Below are positions 1-11,337 of a stretch of 64,000 nt of DNA, piece by piece. Source of the stretch: Hyperoodon ampullatus. Its lineage: Eukaryota; Chordata; Mammalia; Artiodactyla; Ziphiidae. The position numbers were made by a program, and so were the translations under genes. How positions within the stretch are numbered: position 1 is the first letter of the stretch; each line of letters starts with the position of its first letter. Under the pieces are notes generated by a model. That model saw nothing but the letters and a program-made list of their open reading frames with translations. It did not search any database and was not told where the DNA came from. The DNA lies in assembly GCA_949752795.1 (NCBI GenBank), contig OX457056.1, forward strand, positions 177,282,428 to 177,346,427, in the 5' to 3' direction.

Positions 1-160
1 TGATCCTAACTTACATATGCAGCTGGTACTCACAGCCTACAACAAATGCTGTCTAATAAAAATGCCAAGTGAGGTCAGGGTGATGGGAATCTAAACTGCA
101 AGGGTATAAATTAGTATCAGTTGCCTGCTTATTCATTAACTCATTCAAAAACTATGTCTT

Positions 161-513
161 GGGGCTGCCCTGGTGGAGCAGTGGTTGAGAATCCACCTGC
201 CAAGGCCGGGGACACGGGTTAGAGTCCTGGTCAGGGAAGATCCCACATGCCGCAGAGCAACTAAGCCCGTGGGCCACAGCTACTGAGCCTGCACTCCAGA
301 GCCCACGAGCCACAACTACTGAGCCCATGTGCCACAACTACTGAAACCCATGCGCCTAGAGCCCATGCTCCGCAACAAGAAAAGCCACCGCAATGAGAAG
401 CCCGCGCACCGCAACGAAGAGTAGCCCCCGCTCACCACAACTGGAGAAAGCCCATGAGCAGCAACGAAGACCCAATGCAGCCAAAAATAAATTTAAAAAT
501 TAAAAAAAAAAAG
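161..513 (+). mobile_element. CHR-type SINE, long class (~350 bp)
   Basis: A tRNA-like head (gccctggtggagcagtggtt, with a B-box-like gggttagagtcc) is followed by the long body of 'cacaactactgagcccatg' type repeats and an A-rich tail. The target-site duplication tatgtcttg is seen at 153-161 and 514-522. The family is tRNA-derived, transcribed by Pol III and mobilised by L1 proteins. Confidence 0.93.
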
Positions 514-519
514 TATGTC

Positions 520-1265
520 TTGTCCATCTATGATGTGCCAGGCATTGGACAAAGATGCATCCTGCACTCAAGTTGCTCCCATTCTGCTGGGGGAGACAGA
601 TAGGTGGAGACAATTACAATTCAATGAGATGATGCTTTGACGAGGACCCTTGGAGGGAATTCGCCCAGAGGTGGGGGCAGGAAAGGGTCTCTAGAGGAAA
701 ACCTGAAACACAGATGTGAATTAGTGGGATGAAGAAGGTGGAAAGAACAGAAAGTACTCCAGGCAGAGGAAATAGCATATACCAAAGCAGGGAGAAGGGA
801 GAGAACATGGCACATTATGGGGTGTAGCTGGAGAAGATGAGATTGGGGAGCCAAGCAGAGGCCAAAGAGGGCATTAGTAAGCCTGGAGTTTGGAGCAAAA
901 AGAAAGTAATGGAAGGATATTTAAGCAGGAGAAGGATATGACCAAATTTGCCCTGGCAATAGTATGGTGGTTGGATTGAAAGGGGCAAGCCTGGAATAGA
1001 GTCCAAGCTGAAGGCTGGTATAGGCATCCATGGGAGAGATGATGGTGGACTTGCTTAGGGTGGAGGTGAAAAGGGGTGGAGAGAAGTGCATATGCTATAG
1101 AAGCTTCATGGAGGGAGGGCCTCCAGGAGTTGGAGATTCTATAGGATACGAGGGGCAATGGGAAGGGCAGTGTCTAGTATGGCTCCTGGGATAGGAGATG
1201 CATCTGGAAGTGTACTTGATGGTGTAAACCCAACCTGGCACTTGAGCTCCAGGCCTGAAGACTCA
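520..1265. other. Ancient interspersed-repeat-like block, no gene
   Basis: The purine-rich text (gagacaattacaattcaatgag, 'ggagaaggatatgaccaaatt') has the wording of a diverged old mammalian repeat that also appears near 19.9, 23.5-24.3, 37.0 and 42.3 kb. I cannot name the family. No open frame here looks coding. Confidence 0.35.
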
Positions 1266-1272
1266 AATGACC

Positions 1273-1394
1273 TTTTTTTTTTTTTGGCCACGCCACACAA
1301 CATGCGGGATTTTAGTTCCCTGACCAGGGATGGAACCCGTGCCCCCTGCAGTGGAAGCATGGAGTCTTAACCACTGGACCGCCAGGGAAGTCCC
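1273..1394 (-). mobile_element. CHR-type SINE, short class (~120 bp)
   Basis: Reads on the minus strand from gggacttccctggcggtcca to a poly(A) seen as T13 at 1273-1285. It has the tRNA-like head and a short 'cgtggccaaaaa' tail. No clear target-site duplication is visible. Confidence 0.88.
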
Positions 1395-1489
1395 TCAGCT
1401 GATATCTTGACCATCTTTATAGGTGACTGACAGGCTCTTCTAACTGCACGTGGCTGTAAGGGAGGAAAAAACTGTCCTCTACCCTTTTA

Positions 1490-2035
1490 GGTTCAGTACC
1501 TAGAGTCCTGCAAATTAAACTGACACAAGAGAGAAACAGGAGAAAGGGCATAAAAATTTTATTGGTTGTTAATATTTTAATTTTTATATGTGCACAAGGG
1601 TCTCACAGAAAAGGAAGACAGTTAGCCCTGAGAGTTTGTATACCAGTTTAACAAAGAAAAAAATAATTGTGCAGAAGTGATAAGACGAAGGAAAATGGTT
1701 GAGGCTTCTAGAGGTGGTAACTTGTGTGAAGGGATACTTATGGGTGAAACTAATGGAAGATAAGTGTTCTTCCAGTAAGGTTTGTTAATGCAGATTCAAG
1801 TTCTACTATCTCTAGCAATGAGTCATCTCCTCTTCCTAGTACAGAAGAAGGGAGTGGAGACATCTTCACAAAGGGAAATTTATGCCCTGCCTTTTTAGAC
1901 AGAAAGGAGGAGGATACAGAGCTTTTCTTGCATCTGTTGATTCTCAGTTGCCTTCAGCTCAGAATAATCCTTATGACAAAATGGTATATTTTGGGGTGGC
2001 ATATTCTCATCCCCTTCATGACCAACATAAGAAGT
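1490..2035. mobile_element. Possible endogenous retroviral LTR fragment
   Basis: The phrases 'ctgcaaattaaactgacaca' near the left edge and 'ttttggggtggcatattct' near the right edge resemble old ERV1-type LTRs of mammals, as I recall them. An AATAAA lies on the minus strand near 1560. No retroviral coding sequence is attached. The boundaries are guesses. Confidence 0.35.
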
Positions 2036-2269
2036 TTTGGCCTCATCCTCCCACCTCTCCTCTGGATCTCCCTCATCTGTCCTTCTTTCTTTCCTTCTTT
2101 TCTTTCCTTTAATCCCAATTCTGCACTCATCTATTTCACCTCAGGTGGGTCACACGACCTCCTGGACCTTAGTTTCAGTAAAACATAGGCACCAGTGAAT
2201 TTTCTGTAACTCATCTTCAAGGTCTCTTCTTGTTCTAAAACGTGAAGACTTGGGCCTTCGAGGAAGCAG

Positions 2270-2535
2270 AACACAGCATTTATAAGGGTGGGATTTCAAG
2301 TCTGACCAGCAGGGGTTTATCCTGGCTCTCCCATTGCTAGCTCTTTAATCGAGGGCCAGTCATGTCAACTCTCCAAACCTCGGTTCCCGACATATAGGTA
2401 TAGAGTGGGAATAATAATAATATGTACCTCATACAGTTTTTGTAAGGCGTGTAAGAGTTAATCTACTTAGCATAGTGTCTAGCACATACTAGGCTCCCAA
2501 TATATGTTAGCTATTCAAACATATGATATATTAAT
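2270..2535 (+). mobile_element. MIR SINE (ancient)
   Basis: Diverged match to the MIR core order: a sensory-type lead, 'ccagtcatgtcaactctcc', then 'gggaataataataatatgt', 'cctcatacagtttttgtaag', and a tail 'agcacatactaggctcccaa'. The age class is shared by all placental mammals. Confidence 0.6.
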
Positions 2536-2589
2536 AATTGCCATTATTATTATCTATGCACTAGTAAATGTGAACAGGGAAGTGAGAAT

Positions 2590-2835
2590 AACAATAAAAA
2601 TTTATTGAGCACCTACATAACGTCAGGAATGTTTCTACATTTCACAGTGTAGCTGTACAATTCATTCTGTACAACTCCTTGAGATGAACACGATAATTAT
2701 CTACATTTTATGTCAAAGAAGCTGAAGCACAGTGGAATCAAGTAACTTGCCCAAGGTCACATCATTAAGAAGTAGCAGAACCTGGCTTTCGAAACCAGGA
2801 AGCCTGGCTTTGAGGACCGCACCTGTATTCAGTAT
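2590..2835 (-). mobile_element. MIR SINE (ancient), reverse orientation
   Basis: 'tattgagcacctacataacg' through 'taacttgcccaaggtcacat' to 'gcagaacctggctttcgaa' is the reverse complement of the MIR core, well diverged. Confidence 0.65.
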
Positions 2836-3381
2836 GTGGTACATGGACAAGTCATAATACACTCAGCATCGTACACCCTCTCTCTTTTTATTCTTTTGCA
2901 AAACTTCAAGCATTTCCTCAACCAGGAAAAAAAAATCTGACCTTCATTTAGCTTAGGTTATTTTCTCCACCAAGAGCTCCAAATAACCTAGGTCTGTGTT
3001 ACTGCAATTGTGTTCCATGGTCCACTACATCTGTAACAATAACATGTTAATAGAAGTTATGCCTCGAAGGATTCCATGGCCAAACGAGTTTGGGAAATGC
3101 TAGACTAAGCAAAGTTTATTTGCTGAGTAAACTGCAGAACTTCTCAGGGACTTTAAAATGATAGTGTACACTGTGAACCCCTGGGTGGGAAATATAAAGC
3201 AGTGTTTCTCAGACACATTTCATTACGGAACCTTCCCTTTTCTTTTCACAGAACATCCCAAAGGACTTGTATTCCATGGAGCACACGTTGGGAAATACTG
3301 ACCTAGGTGCCAATGGTGAAATAGGATACCAGAGAGCTGGAAAGACTCAAGAGGAACAGGGCAATTAAAATCTCTAGTTGG

Positions 3382-3571
3382 GGGCTTCCCTGGTGGCGCA
3401 GTGGTTGAGAGTCCACCTGCCGATGCAAGGGATGCAGGTTCGTGCCCCGGTCCGGGAGGATCCCACGTGCCGCGGAGCGGCTGGGCCCGTGAGCCATGGC
3501 CGCTGGGCCTGCGCGTCCGGAGCCTGTGCTCCGCAGTGGGAGAGGCCACAGCAGTGAGAGGTCCGCGTACC

Positions 3572-3604
<33 letters not shown>
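3382..3604 (+). mobile_element. CHR-type SINE, medium class (~210 bp)
   Basis: GC-rich body with the A-box-like gtggcgcagtggttgag and the B-box-like ggttcgtgccccgg, ending in the 'gcgtaccgc' motif and a roughly 30-nt poly(A). The target-site duplication ctctagttgg is at 3372-3381 and 3605-3614. The low divergence fits recent cetacean activity. Confidence 0.96.
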
Positions 3605-4022
3605 CTCTAGTTGGCAGTAAAGGCCAGTTTGAGTACCAATTCATAGAGATCGGAAACCCTGTGTAACTTAGAGGTCACAGACAAGGACAAACTGGAACAA
3701 AGATTGTATTTGACCTTCACTATTAAAAAAAAAAAAGGTGGGGGAATTTTACGTATATATCCAGTATCAGAGCATTTGATACCACTGGGTTCACATTCCT
3801 ACCTAACAATAATTGGCTGCCCTACTTTCATTAGGCAAACATTCTCCAGTTTGGCACAGTTCTCACCACTCCCTATTATATTATAATTAGCTCACTCCCA
3901 TCATTTATGTGACATGGAAGTGTTTGAGTTTGTGACCCCTGGTCCCACTGCATCTTGTAAACCTCACAGAAGCTGGAATAGTGGTTTATACTTTATAACT
4001 ACCACTGAGGCATTTATTTTTA

Positions 4023-4038
4023 TAACTAGTTCTTTTTT
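4023..4038. repeat. Target-site duplication, left copy (L1 at 4.0 kb)
   Basis: taactagttctttttt, identical to 4553-4568. It brackets the L1 plus its transduced tail. Confidence 0.9.
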
Positions 4039-4552
4039 TTTTTTTTTTTTTTGCCTTTTCAAATAATCGTGTGTATTCTTCTCTGATGCTACATTGAAAT
4101 TTTTTTTTTTACATCTTTATTGGAGTATAATGGCTTTACAATGGTGTGTTAGTTTCTGCTTTATAACAAAGTGAATCAGTTATACATATACCTATGTTCC
4201 CATATCTTTTCCCTCTTGAGTCTCCCTCCCTCCCACCCTCCCTATCCCACCCCTCTAGGTGGTCACAAAGCACCGAGCTGATCTCCCTGTGCTATGCGGC
4301 TGCTTCCCACTAGCTATCTATTTTACATTAGGTAGTGTATATATTTCCATGCCACTCTCTCACTTTGTCCCAGCTTACCCTTCCTCCTCCCCATATCCTC
4401 AAGTCCATGCTCTAGTAGGTCTGTGTCTTCATTCCTGTCTTACCCCTAGGTTCTTCATGACCTTTTTTTTTTCTTAAATTCCATATATGTGTGTTAGCAT
4501 ACGGTATTTGTCTTTCTCTTTCTGACTTACTTCACTCTGTATGACAGACTCT
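4039..4552 (-). mobile_element. 5'-truncated L1 with apparent 3' transduction
   Basis: L1 3' end on the minus strand (about 440 bp, 4111-4552), with the same 3' UTR text as the L1s at 37.4 and 56.6 kb. Its own short poly(A) is at 4100-4110 (T on plus). It is followed by 47 nt of unrelated sequence (4053-4099) and a second, longer poly(A) reaching the left target-site duplication. The 16-bp duplication taactagttctttttt flanks the whole unit at 4023-4038 and 4553-4568, so the 47 nt arrived with the L1. Confidence 0.88.
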
Positions 4553-4568
4553 TAACTAGTTCTTTTTT
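4553..4568. repeat. Target-site duplication, right copy (L1 at 4.0 kb)
   Basis: 16-bp exact match to 4023-4038. Confidence 0.9.
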
Positions 4569-4966
4569 CTCATTGTAAATGTACTCCTGCTGATTGCAAA
4601 AACTTGGAAATAGAGAAAAGTATGAAAAATAAAACAATGGCATACATAATAATGACAATTCAGAGATGGCTATTGCTAATCTTCTGGTATATTCCTTCTC
4701 ATATTTTTGTTTGCACCTACGTATCTAAGTTTTCATCATATTTTGGATCATTCTGTATATGTGATTTTGTATCTTCCTTTATTCAAAGAACATTCTATTA
4801 GTTACTAAGCATGGTTTATTCTGCTAAATTGTAATAGGTGAGTTTCTAAGAAAACTCACTTTAAAAAAAAATCACTTACAATGAAACCAGAGAGGTTAGG
4901 GGCTAGAAAGCTTTAAACTCGCAATAAAAAAGGTATTTTCCCTGCAAGAATGTCTATCTTAGAGTT

Positions 4967-4973
<7 letters not shown>

Positions 4974-5002
<29 letters not shown>

Positions 5003-5193
5003 TGGTATGCGGGCCTCTCACTGTTGTGGCCTCTCCCGTTGCGGAGCACAGGCTCCGGATGCGCAGGCTCAGCAGCCATGGCTCACGGGCCCAGCCGCTC
5101 CGCGGCATATGGGATCCTCCCAGACCGGGGCACGAACCCGTATCCCCTGCATCGGCAGGCGGACTCTCAACCACTGCGCCACCAGGGAGGCCC
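4974..5193 (-). mobile_element. CHR-type SINE, medium class
   Basis: Minus-strand copy with a poly(A) of about 28 nt (T run 4974-5001) and the complete 'gcgtaccgc' type 3' body (slightly diverged). Target-site duplication ttagagttgtttttt at 4959-4973 and 5194-5208. Confidence 0.95.
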
Positions 5194-5540
5194 TTAGAGT
5201 TGTTTTTTATAGTCATAAAAGCACAGCTCCAGAAGTTAAACATTGTTGAACAAATCCAACATTACATAGTTCAAAAGTGACTCTAATAAAAAAGAAACTA
5301 ATGCCAAAGTGCATGTGAAGGGCTTGAATGTTATTTCACTAAATGTGAGAATGGAAAAAGCAACTTTTCAAAATTCACATATGATAATTTTATATAATAT
5401 ACAAACATGTAGCTTTATGTAGCTGATATAATAAATTGAAGGTATGAATACACATTTGAATATTCCTCCACCTTCCTAAAAGTTTATATCCTCGAATTGC
5501 TCAAAACCCCTTTTCAATAGAAAAATCAGAGATACTCTTA

Positions 5541-5832
5541 CATACATATATATATTTTTAACAAGCATTTTAAAATTTTATTTATTTATTTATTTGGCTG
5601 CATTGGGTCTTAGTTGTGGCATGCAGGATCTTCATTGCGCCATGCGGGCTTCTCTCTAGCTGTGTGTTTCAGGCTTCACCCTAGGGCTCCAGGGTGCGTG
5701 GGCTCAGTAGTTGTGGCGCTCTGGCTTAGTTGCCCTCTGGCATGTGGGATCTTAGTTCCCCGACCAGGGATCGAACCCACATCCCCTGCACTGGAAGGTG
5801 AATTCTTTACCACTGGACTACCAGGGAAGTCC
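5541..5832 (-). mobile_element. CHR-type SINE (long-class relative) with extra 3' tail
   Basis: The SINE body runs from 5832 down to about 5585 on the minus strand. It then has an (AAAT)n tract and about 40 nt of extra AT-rich sequence before the left duplication. The duplication cagagatactctta (14 bp, exact) is at 5527-5540 and 5833-5846, so the extra tail belongs to the inserted unit. Confidence 0.87.
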
Positions 5833-6236
5833 CAGAGATACTCTTATATTGAGGGCATAAATAGTAGTAGTTGTATTTGGCACTTTAGAATTCTAGCATC
5901 CTGTAAGTGAGAGGGCTAAGTGGTCATCACCATGTAATTGTGCCCTTGAAGTAGGAGTAGCAGTAGGAGTCCCCTCTACAAGAATCAGTGGCTGTCCATT
6001 CTCAACATGATCGGCTCCTGTGATGGGAAACCTCTACCTCAGAGGTGCGATTCAGAGCTTCTTACTAGACAGTTCGTCCTCACACCGAAGCCATGAATCC
6101 TCCCCTGACTTCCGCCCAGTCGCCCAATACTGCTCTTCAGTTTGAAGTCTAATTCTTTTCCCTATGACAGCTTCTTAAGTATTTTGAGAAATCTATGATT
6201 TTGCCAAGCAATCTTTTCTAAGCTAAGCATCTTTTA

Positions 6237-6880
6237 AACTTTTATTTAATTTTTTATTGAGATATAGTTGATTTACAATATCGTGTTAGTTTCACATGTA
6301 CAGCAAAGTGATTCAGATATATATATATATATTTCAGATTATTTTCCATTATGGGTTATTATATGATATTGAATGTTTTTCCCTGTGCTATACAGTAAAT
6401 CCTTGTTGTTTACCTATTTTAAGTATAGTAGTTTGTATCTGTTAATCCCATACTCCTAATTTTGACCCCACCTTTCTCCTTTGGTATCCATAAGTTTGTT
6501 TTCTATGTCTGTGAGTCTGTTTCTGTTTTGTATATAGATTCATCTGTATTATTTTTTTATTCCACATATAAGTGATATTATACAATATTTGTCTTTCTCT
6601 GCCTGAGTTACTTCACTTAGTATGGTAATCTCTAGGTCTACCCATGTTGCTGCAAATGGCAATATTTCATCCTTTTTTGTGGCTGAGTAATATATATATT
6701 TACATACTACATCTTCTTAAGCCAGTCATCTGTTGATGGGCACTTGGGTTGTTTCCATGTCTTGGCTATTGTAAATAGTGCTTCTATGAACATTGGGGTG
6801 CATATATCTTTTCAAATTAGAGTTTTCATCTTTTCTGGACATATGCCCAGGAGTGGGATTGCTGGACCATATGGTTAAGG
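6237..6880 (-). mobile_element. Old L1 3' end fragment
   Basis: Minus-strand L1 tail: 'tattgagatatagttgattt', 'atgtacagcaaagtgattca', then the 3' ORF2 end as 'gttgatgggcacttgggttg' and 'gagtgggattgctggacca'. It is of an older subfamily than the L1s at 37.4 and 53.2 kb. A weak duplication of taagcatnttt type is at 6225 and 6881. Confidence 0.85.
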
Positions 6881-6986
6881 TAAGCATTTTAATTTTTTTC
6901 AAGTTTCTAATATATCATAGTTTTGAGACATTTCTAGAAGCCCAGAATGATTTTAGAATTACATAAAAATTTTAAAGGTGTTAAAT

Positions 6987-7122
6987 TAAGGGAATTCCCT
7001 GGTGGTCCAGTGGTAAGGACTCCACGCCCTCACTGCCGAGGGCCCAGGTTCAATCCCTGGCCAGGGAACTAAGATCCCACAAGCCGTGCAGTGCGGCCCC
7101 CCACCCTCCGAAAAAAAAAAAA
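6987..7122 (+). mobile_element. CHR-type SINE, short class
   Basis: gggaattccctggtggtcca head, 'caggttcaatccctggc' B-box region and an A13 tail. Target duplication aggtgttaaat / aggagttaaat (one mismatch) at 6976 and 7123. Confidence 0.93.
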
Positions 7123-7199
7123 AGGAGTTAAATGAAGATAAATTTGGATCAGAACAAGAACAAGGCAGGGAAAGGGAATCTGGTCCGTAGTAGGCATCA

Positions 7200-8480
7200 T
7201 TCATGTCATCTCAATTAATCCTCACAGTTGCCTAATGAGACAGTGTTGGTCAAGGCTTACTATCCTGTAAGTGACAGAAAGTCCAACTCAAACTGGTTTA
7301 AGTAAAACAAATAAACAGATTAATAAGAAACTAAAAATCCCAAGAGTTGACCTTGGCCTTCAGTATAACTTGATCTAGGCACTCAAATAATGCCACTAGG
7401 ACTTGGGTTTTTTTCTACCTCTAAACAATGCAGTCTGCTGTATGGCCTTCATTCTTGTAGAAAGTTTGAAGACTCCCTGCAACTCCAGGCTCCCAAGTTC
7501 AAGTTTAGCAGGAAAGAGCCCCAGCAGTGCCAGCAAAAGTATCATTGCATCTCATTGACACTGACTGCATCATGTGCCTGCCTCTGAACAAATGGCGAGG
7601 ACCAGGGTCATGGGTGATCTTGTTACCCAGGCCTGAGACCCACATCCACCTCTGAAGCAAAGAGTGGAGGCACCACCCAGAATGTATGGACTATGAGTGG
7701 GGAAGGGGTTGTTCCCCAGAAGGAAATCTGGGTGCTGTTACCCAAAGAAGTGGGAATGGGCTACCAAGTCAACCACGTCGACTTAGTATTATTTTAATAT
7801 CCCATTTAGAGACAAGGTGACCAAAGCTCAGAGACAGAAAGCTGTTTGTCCAAGGTCATACATAGAAAGTGAAAGGAAGGGGTGTGCTCCACTGCAAAGC
7901 CCTGCTCTTTTCCCCTCTCCCCACAATGCTATGCAGGGGAAGTTCTGTTGACCGGAACCGAATCATAGCAAATGTATCTCCACTTTTTATGATTCAGTAA
8001 CTTTGGGTGACAGAGTAATTAACTAATTTTAAGCCCTGGGGATAAATGCTCCTGAATCCTTTCATCTTGATTTCCTGGCAAAAGTGTTGGAATTTCTCCA
8101 TGATTGGTCAGTGAACTCATCAACATCTTCCCAGAACCTGGGGGACATGGCTTCGGGGACTTCATTAGCCAGTTACCCACTTCATTTTGATTTTCATTCC
8201 CTGGTAGCAAGTCTGGTTCTGTCTGTCATGAGGCCTTGGCTATCGTGGACAGCCTCTGTGGTATGTCTTGGGGACAGCAGAGTGGAACCCCATGATGATC
8301 ATGCTCCAGAGATCTGCTCAGCCAAGGCACTTTTTTAAGATGTAAATGCAAATGTCTCGGTCATCGTGAGCACTAGTCCTTATTATCACTAGAGCATTTT
8401 GCACTTTTCTCTAGCCTTTCTGTTTTGAAGACATTTGAAATGCCTTAGAAAGTTAAACTATGTCCCTTATCAATAGCAGA
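7200..8480. other. No gene seen; old repeat traces and unique DNA
   Basis: 7260-7600 has a diverged interspersed-repeat flavour (family not recognised). 7800-7880 has a 'caaggtcatacatagaaagt' fragment like a reverse MIR. The rest appears unique. Open frames of up to 84 codons show no recognisable protein. Confidence 0.5.
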
Positions 8481-8489
8481 CTAAACTGT

Positions 8490-9080
8490 GATAAAATCAT
8501 GCATGAAATACATTCATGTATGGAATACCATCCAGCCATTAAAAAAATAAAATGAGGGGCTTCCCTGGTGGCGCAGTGGTTGAGAGTCCGCCTGCCAATG
8601 CAGGGGACACAGGTTCGTGCCCCGGTCTGGGAAGATCCCACATGCCACGGAGTGGCTGGGCCCGTGAGCCATGGCCGCTGAGCCTGCGCGTCCGGAGCCT
8701 GTGCTCCGCAACGGGAGAGGCCACAGCAGTGAGAGACCCGCGTATCACAAAAAAAAAAAAAAAGAGGCAACCAAATATCAGTACTGGCAAATCTCAAAAA
8801 CTTAATGTTGAACAACAAAAAGTGCTGTGGAAGGACACATGCAAAATCGTGCTATATTTGGTGCAGGACTACATAAGAAGGAAAACTATAAACACATGTA
8901 TAGGCATTTCATGATGGTAGGTCCTTGGGGTCGGAGAAGGGGCTTCAAATGGTAAAAGGGAAACAGGATATCATCAATTTTATTTGTAATTTTTTTTCTT
9001 AATCTAGGTGGTGGATACAGAGATATTTGTCATATTTTTCTCTATACTTTTTTATAAAAAATATACAATATTTGATAGTG
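8490..9080 (+). mobile_element. Probable old L1 3' fragment, split by a SINE
   Basis: 'atggaataccatccagccat' left of the SINE at 8556-8763 is L1 ORF2 3'-end wording. The right part ('gatatcatcaattttatttg', 'ctctatacttttttataaa') resembles an old L1 3' UTR. It is heavily diverged and its edges are uncertain. Confidence 0.5.
8556..8763 (+). mobile_element. CHR-type SINE, medium class
   Basis: Near-complete copy from ggggcttccctggtggcgca to 'gcgtatcac' plus A15. It is inserted in the old L1-like fragment. The target duplication is short and uncertain. Confidence 0.95.
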
Positions 9081-9439
9081 AGACATGTTACCCCTCAGTC
9101 ATGGTCAAGTTTCCACCTCTCTGATGCTGTATTGGTCAGGATTCAATGGTGGAGACATAATTCACTCTAGCTCCCCAGTGAGTTTAGGCTGAAGGAGATT
9201 TAATAGTGTTTACAGAATTACTCAGGAGGCTGGAGGGACCACGCTGAGCTTTTAGGAATAGCTTTGAGAGCCATCCTGCAGTACGGAGCGGGCACCAAGG
9301 GCAGTACTGTCTTTTATAATCAGGACACTACCAGTTGGATTGGAAAGAACACTGGACATTCCAGACTCTGCAGCAATGGCACTTGTCAGCAGAAACAGTG
9401 GAAGCAGCAAAAGTGTGGCTTTCCCATCACTGCTTCTGT

Positions 9440-10030
9440 TACCTAAAGCTCAGCTTCTCTATTACACCGGTGCAGAATCAAATCCCCAAGACAGAGTTTT
9501 GGGTGAAGTAGAAAAGGATAGCTTTATTGCTTTGTCAGGCAAAGCGGAACACACCAGGCTTCTGCCTCGAAAAACTATGTGCCCCAACCCGAGAGGATTT
9601 GATGAAGGGTTTTATAACAGTGGTTCAAAGGTGGGGTTTCTGACAAGATTAGGCTGTGAGCAGGGCTTGCACTCCCTAATCTCATCTCAGGTGGTCCTCT
9701 CTTAATCTCGCCTCAGGTGGTTTACTGGCTGCTCCTCCCTTGATTAGCAACTGTTCAAATCCGCCCTTTGGAACTCAGGGAAGGTCGTGGAGGCTGGAGT
9801 CTTGCCTCTAAGAAATGGAGGACTAAAGGAGGCCTCCCTGCCCAGGTCCCACTCGGTTTCACTTCCTTCGGGTTGCTGGAACCCCACGTGCATCTGGGAA
9901 TTATAGTTCTTAACTTTCAGCCTCTGCAGTGGAGGAAGACACATGAGGAGAAGGTAGGAAATGCTGATCCACCATATTTCTCCCAGGAGCCATATTGTTC
10001 CATCCCATAAGCTCTTACTGCACCTACACC
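9440..10030 (-). mobile_element. Candidate endogenous retroviral solo LTR
   Basis: On the minus strand a TATA-like tataaaa (about 9613) lies about 90 nt upstream of AATAAAGC (about 9524), the R-region arrangement of an LTR. Upstream are U3-like CT/GC-rich sequences. The phrase 'agctttattgctttgtcagg' recalls artiodactyl ERV LTRs. No gag, pol or env sequence is present. The ends are not resolved. Confidence 0.5.
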
Positions 10031-10284
10031 ACATGGGCCCAGCCCTTAATCCCCCCCTTTACCCCCACTCTGAACTCCTATCCCAGCCTCCATAATAGAT
10101 TGGGGATTGGCAGTCAGAGGACTCAGTGAAAAACAAGAGGCAATTCCATAGGCACTGTAATAAGATGGCAGGTTTAGACATATAAGACCCAGGCACAGGA
10201 TTGCAAAGAATGCGTTAGACCTGGAAAAAACATCTGGGGTCACAGTGGACCACAGTCAGCTAGATGTTCCCCAGGGGAAGGTGG

Positions 10285-10490
10285 TGGTACTTAGTGATGA
10301 AAGAGCTTGGCTCCAGACTGAGACCATCTCAGGCCATTTTTGATGGCCTCACTACTTACTAAAGGGCGACCATAGGCAAGTTGCTTAATCTCTCTGCCCT
10401 TCAGTTTTCCTATCTGCCAAATGGGGGTGATGATGATGATAATAAAACCTCCCTCAGTGGGCTGCTGTGGAGGTTAAATGATGCAGGATT
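10285..10490 (+). mobile_element. MIR SINE
   Basis: 'ggcaagttgcttaatctctc', 'cagttttcctatctgccaaa', 'gaggttaaatgatgc' follow the MIR core order. Confidence 0.75.
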
Positions 10491-10494
10491 AACA

Positions 10495-10650
10495 ATAATA
10501 GCAAACACAGACAGTGCTTACCAGGCGCTGGGCTAAGTGTAGCATACACTTTAATTCATTTAACTTCACACCAGCCTGGAGATGGGTACTTTTTGTTGTT
10601 TGCATCTCTCAGATATGGAAACTGAAATTCTAATCCAACAGTCTGGAGTC
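10495..10650 (-). mobile_element. MIR SINE fragment, reverse orientation
   Basis: 'acagtgcttaccaggcgctg', 'actttaattcatttaacttc', 'gatatggaaactgaaattct' is the reverse MIR pattern. It lies directly after the plus-strand MIR. Confidence 0.6.
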
Positions 10651-10659
10651 AGACTCTGA

Positions 10660-11337
10660 GCTCATGATGGCTCCAGGATGCTCCTCTCAGGACACATGCA
10701 GGACTCAGGGCAGACTGAGCACCAGGTCAGACTGAAATAATCCTTAGCTGTTATTACTTAGAAGAACAGGTAGAGGAAGAGAGGTGAGCTTGGGAACTAA
10801 CAACAATACCGAATTCCGTCAAATGGCAAAAAATGTCCCACCTGTGGGCCTGGGGCCAGGGCACTGTGAGGCTGAGTGTGAAGGCAGTGTCCCCACCTCC
10901 TCCGATGTTGGGAGTGTGGGTGGGTGAAAAGAAGAAGCTCTAGCAGAAGTGGTTGGCTCTTTCTAGTTCCTTAGGAGGCAGTCTCCCCACTTCCTCGATA
11001 AAAAGAGAATCTACTGGACGTCAGTGGGGCGTCCCCACAATTAGTGGGTGCCCAAAGGTGCAGGCTGGGGAAACAAGTAGGAGCCTAGGAGGAACCTGAG
11101 AGGGATGGGCAGTACCCTTTCTTCTCTTGATGAAATCCACTGCCATGGCCGCCCCAAAAGAGCATCTCGTCACCCCTTCATCTCCTGGGTGGGAGCTGAG
11201 GTGAGCCTGGGCTTCTGGCTCCCAGGGGGTGGGAAATACCAGGGTGTTCAATCCTAACCAGCTGTTTCTGCTTGGGGAAGACTCTGAGCCTGCAGCCCCC
11301 TTTCTATCCTAGACAAAGAAACACGGTGAGTGTTAGA
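10660..11337. other. Unique sequence, no gene recognised
   Basis: Moderately GC-rich, with short frames only (76 codons on minus at 11021-11251, no recognisable domain). No splice-bounded conserved exon could be supported by eye. Confidence 0.4.

Noticed and set aside
3391..3450. tRNA-like A and B boxes in many places
   Set aside because: They are heads of tRNA-derived SINEs. None is followed by a full cloverleaf with acceptor stem, so no tRNA gene is called.
3223..3644. Overlapping 60-160 codon frames repeated through the window with similar protein text (e.g. 3401-3610, 8552-8914, 16040-16237, 48531-48905)
   Set aside because: They are CHR SINE sequence translated in different frames, so the resemblance between them is repeat ancestry, not a protein family.
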